Below are positions 18,219 to 26,495 of a stretch of DNA of 64,000 nucleotides, piece after piece; position 1 is the stretch's first letter, and each line of letters begins with the position of its first letter. Both the position numbers and the translations under genes were made by a program. The DNA comes from Pseudomonas sp. DG56-2 (GTDB lineage: Bacteria; Pseudomonadota; Gammaproteobacteria; Pseudomonadales; Pseudomonadaceae): NCBI RefSeq assembly GCF_004803755.1, contig NZ_CP032311.1, positions 3,612,501 through 3,676,500 on the forward strand, in the 5' to 3' direction. The notes below the pieces were generated by a model that ran no database searches, was not told the DNA's origin, and was given only the letters and a program-made list of their open reading frames with translations.

Positions 18219-18257
18219 CTGTTAACCAAAAGATTCATGTCAACTTTTGGTTAACAG
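18219..18257. promoter_or_regulatory. 14-bp perfect inverted repeat, candidate operator
   Basis: CTGTTAACCAAAAG at 18219-18232 and its exact reverse complement at 18244-18257 flank an 11-base spacer. It is 80 bases upstream of the BCCT carrier start, in the right place for control of the carnitine genes. Related GTTAACC or GTCAACCC elements precede cntA (20001-20025) and the HTH-PAS-PAS regulator (23780-23800). Confidence 0.65.
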
Positions 18258-18336
18258 CCAAGGAAGGAGCGAGACCGCAACACCCCGGAAATGCCTGCCG
18301 GGTATAGATAAGTACGCCAACGTCCAGGAGACGATG

Positions 18337-19935
18337 ATGTCGCACAAGAATAAAAAGATTGATGTGTTCCTGATTACAGTGAGTCTGATAGCCGTGCTGC
18401 TCACTGTAATAGGCCTTGCAGCTTTCCCTAGCGAAGCTGAAAGCGCTGCCAACCAGTTGTTCGAACTGTCCACCCGCACCTTTGGTACCAGCGTCCAGGT
18501 ACTGGTGTTCGGTAGCTCATTGGCCGTGCTGTACCTGGCTTTCAGCAAGTACGGCAATATCCGTCTGGGCAGTGGCAAACCCGAGTATGCAACCGCTACT
18601 TGGGTGTTCATGTTTATCTGCGCCGGTATGGGTTCGTCGACCCTCTACTGGGGTGTGATGGAATGGGCCTACTACTATCAAACCCCTGGCCTGAACATCG
18701 CCGCTGCCAGCCCGAAAGCGCTCGAGTACAGCATCAGCTACTCGTTCTTCCACTGGGGTGTGAGCGCCTGGTCGATCTACGCCCTGGCATCGCTGGCCAT
18801 GGCCTACCACTTCCATGTGCGCAAAAAGAGCGGCTTGAACCTGGCCTCCATCGTTGAGGCAGTCACCGGCTTCAAGGCTACCGGCCCTGTTGGCCGCAGT
18901 GTCGATCTGATCTTCCTGCTGACCATGATGGGCGCATTGACGGTGTCGCTGGCGTTGACCGCCTCGACCTTGACCCGTGGCTTGCATGACCTCACCGGCA
19001 CCCCGGATACCTTCACTGTGCAGTTGATGGTGATCGGTGCTGTCGCGATCATGTTCTCGCTCAGTTCCTACATCGGTATCGATGGTGGCCTGCAGCGCTT
19101 GAGCAAGATTGTCTGCATCGGTGCGCTGGTATTTGCCGCCGTCGTGCTGCTGATCGGCCCTACCCAGTTCACCATCAACAACACCGCCAACTCGATTGGC
19201 TTGATGATCCAGAACTACGTGCACATGAGCCTGTTCACCGACCCGGCCGGCGATGGTGCCTTTACCCGCAACTGGACGGTGTTTTATTGGCTCTGGTGGG
19301 TGTCTTACGCCCCAGGCGTGGCAATGTTCGTGACCCGCGTATCACGTGGCCGGCAGATAAAGGAAGTGGTACTGGCTTTGCTGCTTGGCGGTAGCTTCGG
19401 TTGCTGGTTCTTCTTCGGCGCCCTGGAAAGCTACAGCATGCACCAGTTCATTACCGGTGCAGTGGATGTGCCGAAAATGCTCAGTGAACAAGGCGGGGAA
19501 TCAGCGGTAACACACCTGCTGCTTGCCTTGCCGTGGGGTCAGGTGTTCCTTGGCGTGTACTTGTTCATCATGGCGATTTTCTGTGCCTCACACATGGACG
19601 CTGCCGCCTACGCCGTAGCTGCAACCAGTACCCGCAACCTGCGTGAAGGCGACGACCCGACGCCAACCCATCGTTTGTTCTGGTGTGTAGTGCTGACCCT
19701 GGTGCCGTTGGCCATGCTGTTTGCCAAGGCATCGCTGTCAACCATGAAAACCGCCGTGGTGCTGACCGCGATCCCGTTCATGGTGATCCTGCTGGTGAAG
19801 ATCTACGGCTTCTTCAAGTGGATGATCGAAGACTACGGTCAGGTTCCGGCCTACCGCATCGAGGAAGAAGCGGCGCGCCTGGCCGGTGAAGAACCGCAAC
19901 ACCTGGCCCCGCGCAGCACTGCAGCCGTGCACTAA
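18337..19935 (+). CDS. BCCT-family transporter, probable carnitine/betaine carrier
   Basis: Inner-membrane betaine/choline/carnitine transporter of 532 residues with about 12 membrane segments. The family signature is at [19 protein letters not shown] and continues [13 protein letters not shown]; the aromatic substrate box lies within YWLWW. The ATG at 18337 follows AGGAG at a six-base distance; an in-frame upstream start at 18247 would run through the operator palindrome and is rejected. It matches E. coli YeaV in position. In this cluster the cargo is inferred to be L-carnitine; gamma-butyrobetaine or glycine betaine cannot be excluded. Confidence 0.9.
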   Translation: MSHKNKKIDVFLITVSLIAVLLTVIGLAAFPSEAESAANQLFELSTRTFGTSVQVLVFGSSLAVLYLAFSKYGNIRLGSGKPEYATATWVFMFICAGMGSSTLYWGVMEWAYYYQTPGLNIAAASPKALEYSISYSFFHWGVSAWSIYALASLAMAYHFHVRKKSGLNLASIVEAVTGFKATGPVGRSVDLIFLLTMMGALTVSLALTASTLTRGLHDLTGTPDTFTVQLMVIGAVAIMFSLSSYIGIDGGLQRLSKIVCIGALVFAAVVLLIGPTQFTINNTANSIGLMIQNYVHMSLFTDPAGDGAFTRNWTVFYWLWWVSYAPGVAMFVTRVSRGRQIKEVVLALLLGGSFGCWFFFGALESYSMHQFITGAVDVPKMLSEQGGESAVTHLLLALPWGQVFLGVYLFIMAIFCASHMDAAAYAVAATSTRNLREGDDPTPTHRLFWCVVLTLVPLAMLFAKASLSTMKTAVVLTAIPFMVILLVKIYGFFKWMIEDYGQVPAYRIEEEAARLAGEEPQHLAPRSTAAVH

Positions 19936-19941
19936 GCGCCC

Positions 19942-19973
19942 CCTGCAGGAGCGGGCTGCCCCGTTCCTGCAGG
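19942..19973. repeat. REP-like hairpin after BCCT gene
   Basis: CCTGCAGGA (19942-19950) and TCCTGCAGG (19965-19973) flank a GCGGGCTGCCCCG core of the kind found in P. putida-group REP elements. A T-rich run follows at 19985-19991, so partial termination is possible. Confidence 0.55.
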
Positions 19974-20000
19974 CAGTAGCCAAATTTTTTTGCCTTACTT

Positions 20001-20025
20001 GTTAACTGATAGATACGCGTTAACC
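20001..20025. promoter_or_regulatory. Paired GTTAAC motifs upstream of cntA
   Basis: GTTAAC at 20001-20006 and GTTAACC at 20019-20025, in imperfect inverted arrangement (ACTTGTTAAC / GTTAACCAAT, 8 of 10 paired). The GTTAACCAA half-site is shared with the palindrome at 18219-18257. It lies 37 bases before the cntA start. Confidence 0.45.
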
Positions 20026-20061
20026 AATAACTAAAAAACCGAGCTTGTGAGAGACCCCACA

Positions 20062-21183
20062 ATGAATGACTTCAAACGCCTGCCCGCCGATTTCTGCGCC
20101 AACGCCGAAGAGGCTTTCACTATTCCCGCCAGCTTCTACACCCAGGCTGGGGTGTTCGAACACGAGAAAGAAAGCATCTTCGCCCGCAACTGGATCTGCA
20201 TTGGCCATCGCAGTGAAGTGGCCGAGAACAATGCCTACATCACCCGTGAAGTGATCGGCGAGAGCATCATTGTCGTGCGTGGGCGCGACAGCGTACTGCG
20301 GGCGTTCTACAACGTCTGCCCACACCGCGGCCACCAACTGCTCAGCGGTAGCGGCAAGGCCAAGAACGTCATCACCTGCCCTTACCACGCCTGGACCTTC
20401 AAGCTCGACGGCGAACTCGCCCACGCCCGCAACTGCGACAACGTGGTGAACTTCGATAAAGAAAACTCCACCCTGGTGCAACTGCGCGTCGAAGAGTACG
20501 CAGGCTTCATCTTCATCAATATGGACATGGAAGCAGGCTCGGTCGAAGAGCAACTGCCAGGCCTGCAAAAGCGCATGCGTGAAGCGTGCGCCGTGATCGA
20601 TGATCTGCACCTGGCCGCGCGCTTTGTCAGCGACACGCCGGCCAACTGGAAGTCGATCGTCGACAACTATCTCGAGTGCTACCACTGCGCCCCTGCCCAC
20701 CCAGGCTTCGCCGACTCGGTGGACGTTGGTCAGTACAGCCACAACCTGCATGGCAACTGGACCCTGCAGTACGGTCTGGCAAAACCGTCGGAGCAATCGT
20801 TCACGTTCGATGAAAGTGTGAAAGACCCGTCCTTCGCAGGCTTCTGGGCCTGGCCGTGCACCATGTTCAACGTGCCGCCAGGAGCGAATTTCATGACTGT
20901 GATCTATGAGTTCCCGGTCGATGCAGAAACCACCCTGCAGCACTACGACATTTACTTCCTCAACAAAGACATCACCGAAGAGCAGCAGAAGCTGATCGAC
21001 TGGTACCGCGAAGTGTTCCGTCCAGAAGACCTGCGCCTGGTGGAAAGCGTGCAAAAGGGTCTGAAGTCCCGCGGCTACCGTGGCCAAGGCCGAATCATGG
21101 CGGACCGCGAGCGCAGCGGCATGAGCGAACACGGCATTGCCCACTTCCACAACCTGATCGCCGTCGCCCACCTCAACGATTGA
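20062..21183 (+). CDS. cntA: Carnitine monooxygenase, Rieske oxygenase subunit
   Basis: Rieske non-haem iron oxygenase of 373 residues that cleaves L-carnitine to trimethylamine and malic semialdehyde. The Rieske cluster ligands are Cys86-x-His88 (CPHRGH) and Cys106-x2-His109 (CPYHAW). The mononuclear iron site is His208, His213 and Asp323, with Glu205 in NYLECYHCAPAH as the bridging acidic residue. These positions coincide with those I recall for characterised CntA, where Glu replaces the Asp of most Rieske oxygenases. Translation starts at the ATG at 20062 rather than a GTG 15 bases earlier. It is partnered by the reductase at 22746. GbcA is a related alternative, but the neighbourhood favours CntA/YeaW. 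Confidence 0.9.
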   Translation: MNDFKRLPADFCANAEEAFTIPASFYTQAGVFEHEKESIFARNWICIGHRSEVAENNAYITREVIGESIIVVRGRDSVLRAFYNVCPHRGHQLLSGSGKAKNVITCPYHAWTFKLDGELAHARNCDNVVNFDKENSTLVQLRVEEYAGFIFINMDMEAGSVEEQLPGLQKRMREACAVIDDLHLAARFVSDTPANWKSIVDNYLECYHCAPAHPGFADSVDVGQYSHNLHGNWTLQYGLAKPSEQSFTFDESVKDPSFAGFWAWPCTMFNVPPGANFMTVIYEFPVDAETTLQHYDIYFLNKDITEEQQKLIDWYREVFRPEDLRLVESVQKGLKSRGYRGQGRIMADRERSGMSEHGIAHFHNLIAVAHLND

Positions 21184-21189
21184 TAACAA

Positions 21190-21217
21190 CCGCCGCAGGC
21201 GCTACAGCCTGCGGCGG
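21190..21217. repeat. Intercistronic hairpin between cntA and aldehyde dehydrogenase
   Basis: Perfect 11-bp stem (CCGCCGCAGGC / GCCTGCGGCGG) with a six-base loop, seven bases after the cntA stop. It lacks a T run and ends just before the next gene's Shine-Dalgarno, so it may tune mRNA decay or expression ratio. Confidence 0.6.
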
Positions 21218-21234
21218 ACTTCGGAGTGCCTTGC

Positions 21235-22683
21235 GTGAAACTCAATGACAATAAGCTGTTCCGCCAGCAAGCCTACATCGCCGGACGCTGGTGCGACGCC
21301 GATGACGGGCGCAGCCTGCAGGTAACCGATCCGGCCAACGGCGAGCTGCTTGGCAGCGTACCGCTGATGGGCGGTGCCGAAGCCATGCGCGCCATCGAAG
21401 CCGCCGAAGCAGCGCTGGGCGATTGGCGTGCACGTACCGCCAAAGAGCGCGCGCAAATTCTGCGCCGCTGGTTCGAGCTGCTGCTTGAACACGAGCAAGA
21501 CCTGGCTCGCCTGATGACCTTCGAACAGGGCAAGCCCCTGCATGAAGCCCTCGGTGAGATCCGCTATGCCGCCTCCTTCGTCGAGTGGTTCGCTGAAGAG
21601 GGCAAGCGCGTTTACGGTGATGTGATTCCCAGCCCTGCCAACGACAAGCGCCTGCTGGTGATCAAGCAAGGCATTGGCGTGTGCACTGCAATCACGCCGT
21701 GGAATTTCCCCGCCGCAATGATTACCCGCAAGGTCGCCCCGGCCCTGGCCGCTGGCTGCACCATGGTCGTCAAGCCAGCCAACGAAACCCCGTTCTGCGC
21801 GCTCGCCCTGGTCGAGTTGGCCGAACGTGCCGGTGTGCCGGCTGGCGTTTTCAGCGTAGTAACCGGTGATGCGCCGGCCATTGGCGCGCAGTTCACCGGC
21901 CATCCATCAGTGCGCAAACTGAGCTTCACCGGTTCAACCCCCGTAGGCCGTCTGCTTATGGGCCAGTGCGCTGAAACCATCAAGAAAGTCAGCCTGGAAC
22001 TGGGCGGCAACGCGCCGTTCATTGTCTTCGCCGATGCCGATATCGACGCCGCCGTTGAAGGTGCGCTGATTGCCAAATACCGCAACGCCGGGCAAACGTG
22101 CGTCTGCGTCAACCGCTTCTATATCCACGACAGCGTCTATGCACAGTTCAGCCAACGCTTCATCGCGCGCGTGCGTGAACTGGGTGTGGGTCATGGCAGC
22201 GCCGAGGGTACGCAGATTGGCCCGCTGATCAATGACAAGGCCGTCGTTAAAGTCCGTAGCTTGATCGACGACGCCGTCGCCAAGGGTGCCGAACTGGTAC
22301 TTGGCGGCCAGGCTCATGCCCTGGGCGGCAACTTCTTCGAGCCTACCGTGCTGGCCAATGTCGGCCCAGGCATGGAACTGCTCGACGAGGAGATCTTCGG
22401 CCCTGTGGCAGCACTGGTGCGTTTCAGCACTGACGAAGAAGTTGTCGCCCTTGCCAACGCGACCCAGTACGGCCTCGCGGCCTACTTCTACAGCCGTGAT
22501 ATCGCCCGTGTCTTCAAGGTTGCCGAGCAGCTGGAGTACGGCATGGTCGGGGTCAACACCGGGCTGATCTCCAACGAGGTCGCGCCGTTTGGTGGCATCA
22601 AACAATCGGGCCTCGGCCGTGAGGGCTCCAAGTACGGCATCGAGGACTATCTGGAAATCAAATACCTGTGCCTCGCCGTCTGA
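21235..22683 (+). CDS. NAD(P)-dependent aldehyde dehydrogenase, probable malic semialdehyde dehydrogenase
   Basis: Aldehyde dehydrogenase of 482 residues, closest in pattern to GabD succinate-semialdehyde dehydrogenases (opening KLNDNKLFRQQAYIAGRW). The catalytic Cys289 lies in AGQTCVC and the general-base Glu in SLELGGNAPF near residue 256; TPWNFPAAM is the cofactor-binding segment. A GTG at 21235 with CGGAG eight bases upstream is the preferred start. Being between cntA and cntB, it is inferred to oxidise malic semialdehyde (3-hydroxy-succinate semialdehyde) to malate, a step that E. coli yeaTUVWX lacks a gene for. Confidence 0.85.
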   Translation: MKLNDNKLFRQQAYIAGRWCDADDGRSLQVTDPANGELLGSVPLMGGAEAMRAIEAAEAALGDWRARTAKERAQILRRWFELLLEHEQDLARLMTFEQGKPLHEALGEIRYAASFVEWFAEEGKRVYGDVIPSPANDKRLLVIKQGIGVCTAITPWNFPAAMITRKVAPALAAGCTMVVKPANETPFCALALVELAERAGVPAGVFSVVTGDAPAIGAQFTGHPSVRKLSFTGSTPVGRLLMGQCAETIKKVSLELGGNAPFIVFADADIDAAVEGALIAKYRNAGQTCVCVNRFYIHDSVYAQFSQRFIARVRELGVGHGSAEGTQIGPLINDKAVVKVRSLIDDAVAKGAELVLGGQAHALGGNFFEPTVLANVGPGMELLDEEIFGPVAALVRFSTDEEVVALANATQYGLAAYFYSRDIARVFKVAEQLEYGMVGVNTGLISNEVAPFGGIKQSGLGREGSKYGIEDYLEIKYLCLAV

Positions 22684-22702
22684 GCGAGCGCCTGGTTCCG
22701 GG

Positions 22703-22723
22703 GTGCGGCAGGGCCTGCCGCAC
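22703..22723. repeat. Intercistronic hairpin before cntB
   Basis: GTGCGGCAG and CTGCCGCAC form a perfect 9-bp stem with a three-base loop between the aldehyde dehydrogenase stop and cntB. There is no T run. It could be an mRNA stability element. Confidence 0.55.
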
Positions 22724-22745
22724 GCCCTTGCAGTCGAGGTGAAAC

Positions 22746-23717
22746 ATGGCCAACAAATATGAAATGTTCAGCGTGCAGGTAACCGAAGTAGAACAGGCCA
22801 CGCCGCTGATCAAGCGCTTCACCCTGGCCCGCGAAGATGGTGCGCCGATGCCTGCTTTCACCGGTGGCAGCCATGTCATCGTGCAGATGCAAGGTGCCGA
22901 CGGCAGCCAATTCAGCAATGCCTACTCGCTGATGAGTGACCCGCGTGACACCCGCAGCTACCAGATCGGCGTGCGCCTTGAAGAGCAGTCCAAGGGTGGT
23001 TCGGCGTTCATGCATCAGCAGGTAGAAGTTGGTAGTCGCCTGACCATCTCTTCGCCGAACAACCTCTTCGCCCTGGACCACAGTGCTGGCCGTCATGTAC
23101 TGATCGCCGGCGGCATTGGCATCACGCCATTCCTGGCACAGTTGCACGAGCTCGAAGGCGGTGCCGCCAACTACGAATTGCACTATGCCTTCCGCGCCCC
23201 GGAGCATGGCGCGTTCCAGGCGCAACTGGCCAGCGGCCCACACGCAGGCAATACCCATTTCTACATCGACAGCCTTGATCGCAAGCTCGACCTGGCTGCT
23301 TTGTGCGCCGGTCTGGATGAGCAGGCGCACCTGTACGTGTGCGGCCCCAAACCGCTGATCGATGCGGTCATCGCTACCGCCGCCAAGGCCGGAATAGCCG
23401 AACAACGCGTGCACTGGGAACAGTTCGCCGCCGCCCCGGTGACCGGCGCCGCCTTCACTGTAGTGCTGGCTCAATCGGGTATCGAACTGCAGGTGGAAGA
23501 AGGCATGACCATTCTTCAAGCCATCGAAAAGTCCAAAGCTGCCAAAGTTGAATGCCTGTGCCGAGAAGGTGTGTGTGGCACCTGCGAGACAGCAATTCTG
23601 GAAGGCGAAGCCGAACACTTCGACCAGTACTTGAGCGACGCTGAAAAAGCGGCGCAGCAAAGCATGATGCTGTGTGTGTCGCGCGCACGCTCGGCGCGCC
23701 TGGTGCTGGATCTGTGA
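22746..23717 (+). CDS. cntB: Carnitine monooxygenase reductase subunit
   Basis: Reductase of 323 residues that passes electrons from NAD(P)H to CntA. It has the phthalate-dioxygenase-reductase layout: a flavin-binding barrel (residues 1-100, with NAYSLMSDP), a nucleotide-binding domain (about 110-230, VLIAGGIGITPFL and YVCGPKPLIDAV) and a C-terminal plant-type [2Fe-2S] domain (about 235-323). Iron-sulfur ligands are Cys272, Cys277 and Cys280 in CLCREGVCGTC, and a later Cys in MLCVSRA. GAGGTG precedes the ATG. It corresponds to E. coli YeaX and forms the two-component oxygenase with cntA. Confidence 0.9.
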   Translation: MANKYEMFSVQVTEVEQATPLIKRFTLAREDGAPMPAFTGGSHVIVQMQGADGSQFSNAYSLMSDPRDTRSYQIGVRLEEQSKGGSAFMHQQVEVGSRLTISSPNNLFALDHSAGRHVLIAGGIGITPFLAQLHELEGGAANYELHYAFRAPEHGAFQAQLASGPHAGNTHFYIDSLDRKLDLAALCAGLDEQAHLYVCGPKPLIDAVIATAAKAGIAEQRVHWEQFAAAPVTGAAFTVVLAQSGIELQVEEGMTILQAIEKSKAAKVECLCREGVCGTCETAILEGEAEHFDQYLSDAEKAAQQSMMLCVSRARSARLVLDL

Positions 23718-23779
23718 AGCGGCAAGTTTGTAGCGCCAAGGAAGGGCTGGGCAGTTTCGCTGTGTAGCTGGAAGCGAGG

Positions 23780-23800
23780 CCGTCAACCCAAAGTTGACGG
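23780..23800. promoter_or_regulatory. Palindrome upstream of the HTH-PAS-PAS regulator
   Basis: CCGTCAAC (23780-23787) and GTTGACGG (23793-23800) flank CCAAA, 49 bases before the regulator's ATG. GTCAACCCAAAG matches 10 of 12 bases of GTTAACCAAAAG in the large palindrome upstream of the BCCT gene, suggesting the same protein binds both. Confidence 0.5.
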
Positions 23801-23848
23801 TTTGCGTATACTGGCAGGCTCGTGGCCCCAGATCAGGACACCCTGCCC

Positions 23849-24931
23849 ATGTTGGAAAACAGTTTCGCCTTCCGCCTCAAGGAACTGCTCGAGCATCACA
23901 AGTTGACCCTGCAAGCCGTGGGCACGGCCCTGGGTATATCGCGTACTGCGGTGCACAAATGGACCCGCGGCGGCGAAATCGACTACGACAATCTGCGCAA
24001 GCTGGCCGACTTCCTCAAGGTCAACTGGATCTGGTTACGCTACGGCGAAGAAGCCCTGCAGAACATCCAGCAACCACAGGTTGTCGAACTGCCGATGACC
24101 GACCTGCGCCGTCGCTACACCGCCGAGATCATGGAAAGTGAAACGCGCATGAAGCTGGCCCAGGAAGGTGCGCGCATTGTCACCTGGGAATGGAACCTGA
24201 TCAGCGACGAGGTGACCTACTCGCCAAACGTCGAGCAGGTCTATGGCTGGCCGGTCCATCGCAACGAAGACTTCTGGGTGCATCTCCCTCCCGACGATGT
24301 CACGCACATGCAAGCCATGTACGCCCAGGCAGTGGCCGACGGCAGCGGTTGCGAGTGTGATTTCCGCATTACCCGCCCCGATGGCGAACTGCGCTGGATT
24401 TCCTCGCGCGCCACCGTGGTCCGCGACAGCGCCGGACGCTCAGTGAAGATGGTCGGTATCAGTATGGACAATACCGAACGCCAAGTTGCCGAACAGGCTT
24501 TGCGCAGAAGCGAAGAGCGCTTTCGAGCAATCTTCGAACTTGCCTGGGGCGCCCTCGCCTATATCGATCCGGATGGGCGTTGGCAGCGGGTCAACAACAG
24601 CCTGTGCGAGCTACTCGGCTACCGCGCCGAAGAGCTGTATGCCATGACCTTCCAGCAGATCACCCACCCCGACGACCTGGCGCTCAACCTGCAATTGTTA
24701 CAGGGCATGCTGACCGGCGAAAGCGAACGCTATGAAGTGGAAAAACGCGTGCGTCACAAAAGCGGCGAGTACATCTGGGTGCGCGCTCGCACCTCGCTGC
24801 AGCGCCGCGACGATGGTGAACCAGAACATTTGATCAGCGTGTTCGAAGACATCAGTGCCGAGCGCCACGAGCGCGAACGGCTCCAGGCACATATTGCCGG
24901 GCTCGAGGCGCGATTGGCGCAGCGCGCCTGA
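23849..24931 (+). CDS. XRE-type HTH regulator with two PAS domains
   Basis: Protein of 360 residues from the ATG at 23849 (a GTG at 23822 would add nine). Residues about 5-65 are an XRE/Cro HTH (LTLQAVGTALGISRTAVHKW). Two PAS/PAC units follow, about 105-220 (WEWNLISDEVTYSPNVEQVYG, cited here as VTYSPNVEQVYG, with WISSRATVVRD) and about 225-345 (IFELAWGALAYIDPDGRW, YIWVRARTSLQRR). The C-terminus is a short coiled segment. No kinase, GGDEF or output domain other than the HTH exists. Being the last gene of the carnitine cluster, it is a candidate ligand- or redox-sensing regulator of that cluster. Confidence 0.8.
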   Translation: MLENSFAFRLKELLEHHKLTLQAVGTALGISRTAVHKWTRGGEIDYDNLRKLADFLKVNWIWLRYGEEALQNIQQPQVVELPMTDLRRRYTAEIMESETRMKLAQEGARIVTWEWNLISDEVTYSPNVEQVYGWPVHRNEDFWVHLPPDDVTHMQAMYAQAVADGSGCECDFRITRPDGELRWISSRATVVRDSAGRSVKMVGISMDNTERQVAEQALRRSEERFRAIFELAWGALAYIDPDGRWQRVNNSLCELLGYRAEELYAMTFQQITHPDDLALNLQLLQGMLTGESERYEVEKRVRHKSGEYIWVRARTSLQRRDDGEPEHLISVFEDISAERHERERLQAHIAGLEARLAQRA

Positions 24932-24975
24932 ATCTTCAGTCGTGAGTTACTCCACTTAGATTGGGAGCTTGATGG

Positions 24976-25674
24976 ATGCTGCCAGGTTCTACTTACGCTT
25001 CGGCGCGGTCTGTACGAGTGGCCAAGTTACGCGGCAAAGTCGGTTTGTATTTTGTCGCTGCGCTATCGGTCCTGGCCGGCATGACCGATGCAATCGGCTT
25101 CATGGCCACGGGTGATTTTGTTTCGTTCATGAGCGGCAACACCACGCGCCTGGCCGTCTCGTTGGGCGAAGGTGAAGTGGGGCTGGTGCTGCGCATCGGC
25201 GCGGTACTGTTGGCCTTTGTTCTGGGCAACGCCCTGGGTGTGGTAATCGCCCGGATCAGTGGCCGCCGCCCGTTGCCGCTGCTGTTGATCATTGCCGCGC
25301 TGTTGGCCGTGGCCGGCCTGATTCCGCTGGACTGGCAACTGCCGGCGCTGATCGCAGCGGTCACCGCCATGGGCATGATCAATGCAGTGGTCGAGGAAGT
25401 GAATGGCCTGCCGATCGGCCTCACCTACGTGACGGGAGCGCTATCGCGGTTTGGCCGTGGCCTGGGGCGGGCATTGATGGGAGAGCGCCGGCAAGGTTGG
25501 CGTGTGCAACTGATTCCCTGGAGCGGAATGTTCGTCGGCGCAATCATTGGCGTGCTGCTGGAACAGGCCTTCGATCTGAGCGCTCTGCTGTTCAGCGCTC
25601 TGCTCGCTGCCGTGCTCGGGTTCATTTCGCTGAAAATCCCCCGGCGCTGGCAGCTAGGCTATATGCCCCGCTGA
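24976..25674 (+). CDS. DUF1275 (YoaK-type) membrane protein
   Basis: Inner-membrane protein of 232 residues with about six membrane segments. It has the family opening VLAGMTDAIGFMATGDFVSFMSGN, here shown as GMTDAIGFMATGDFVSFMSG, and the central TYVTGALSRFGRGL. GGGAG precedes the ATG by eight bases. The family is widespread and its role unproven; transport has been suggested. It ends four bases before a convergent lipoprotein gene. No clear tie to the carnitine genes upstream apart from strand and a 44-base gap. Confidence 0.87.
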   Translation: MLPGSTYASARSVRVAKLRGKVGLYFVAALSVLAGMTDAIGFMATGDFVSFMSGNTTRLAVSLGEGEVGLVLRIGAVLLAFVLGNALGVVIARISGRRPLPLLLIIAALLAVAGLIPLDWQLPALIAAVTAMGMINAVVEEVNGLPIGLTYVTGALSRFGRGLGRALMGERRQGWRVQLIPWSGMFVGAIIGVLLEQAFDLSALLFSALLAAVLGFISLKIPRRWQLGYMPR

Positions 25675-25678
25675 CCGG

Positions 25679-26029
25679 TTACAGGCAGGTGGCCAATGCC
25701 GCCATCCGCCGCAGGGCAACGCTGTCGTTGTTTTTCGCGTAGTAACTGACAGCAGTGTGGGCGCCTTGCGGCTGGATATCCGCGAACGACTCAGCCTCAC
25801 GGGTGTACACCGTGAAACCGCCCTGTTTGCCCGGCTCCAGGTAGCCACTGGCATCGACGTCGAACACCGCTTCGTCCTGCCAGCCGAACTGGATGCACTC
25901 GGCAACGCGATCGGCAGGCTTGCTCGAGGCAAAGCTTTTGGTCGGCGCCTGGGTGCGCGCTGCTTCCATGGCCGATGAGGCACAACCGGCCAACAGTGCT
26001 GCAGCAACCATCACCATTACTACCCGCAT
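25679..26029 (-). CDS. Small putative lipoprotein
   Basis: Protein of 116 residues with a lipoprotein signal peptide: hydrophobic residues 3-13 and the lipobox LLAGC, giving lipidated Cys15. The mature part is short and contains ECIQFGWQDEAVFDVDASGY, quoted only to its first 20 residues, and ends ATCL. I do not recognise a characterised domain. It is convergent with the DUF1275 gene and upstream of nothing obviously related. Envelope location is predicted; function unknown. Confidence 0.75.
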   Translation of the reverse strand: MRVVMVMVAAALLAGCASSAMEAARTQAPTKSFASSKPADRVAECIQFGWQDEAVFDVDASGYLEPGKQGGFTVYTREAESFADIQPQGAHTAVSYYAKNNDSVALRRMAALATCL

Positions 26030-26108
26030 GACACACCCTCGTCGGAAAAAAGACCGACTTTAGCATTGCCTGCGGATCAACGCTCGCGCGGCAGAAGCCG
26101 GCGGCGGA

Positions 26109-26495
26109 TCAATGCTGTTTGCCGAGGGCGTTCAATACTCTCAGCACCAAGGCACATCCCTGGCGGGTATCCGGATCGCGCAGAATCGACAGCAAGCCAT
26201 AGAGGCTGGGCGGTGTCGGTTGTTCGCGGGTTTGGGCTTTGGCCTGGCGAATGGCATTGCCAAGGTTCCAGGTCAGCGCCGTAGCTTCTTCGTATTGCAC
26301 CGAGAGCTTTTCTACCAGCGGCGCATCGAGCAAATCGACAAGGTCGGACAGCAGCGACGCCAGGTCGACCAGGTTGTCCAGGCGACCGCCATCGAGCAAG
26401 GGCTGGAGTTTGTTCAGCAACGCCTCGAGCCCTGGATTTTCGGCCTGCAAGGCGAGTGTCTCGGTTACTTCCATGGGAGTCGGCTCCTTGGTCAT
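26109..26495 (-). CDS. DUF1641 family protein
   Basis: Protein of 128 residues, helical, with the DUF1641 pattern of paired helices (LQPLLDGGRLDNLVDLASLL, then LYGLLSILRDPDTRQGCALV). The ATG at 26495 overlaps the stop of the flavoprotein gene by four bases, so they are translationally coupled. DUF1641 proteins frequently follow sulfide:quinone-reductase-like or formate-dehydrogenase genes and may be accessory or membrane-associating subunits. No catalytic residues are evident. Confidence 0.85.
   Translation of the reverse strand: MTKEPTPMEVTETLALQAENPGLEALLNKLQPLLDGGRLDNLVDLASLLSDLVDLLDAPLVEKLSVQYEEATALTWNLGNAIRQAKAQTREQPTPPSLYGLLSILRDPDTRQGCALVLRVLNALGKQH

Noticed and set aside
18247..18336. 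Upstream in-frame start for the BCCT gene
   Set aside because: It would translate part of the palindrome and has no Shine-Dalgarno; the ATG at 18337 has AGGAG at good distance.
20062..21183. Assignment of the Rieske oxygenase as glycine betaine demethylase GbcA
   Set aside because: Residue positions and the dmlA-BCCT-reductase neighbourhood fit CntA/YeaW better; betaine genes such as dgcAB are absent here.
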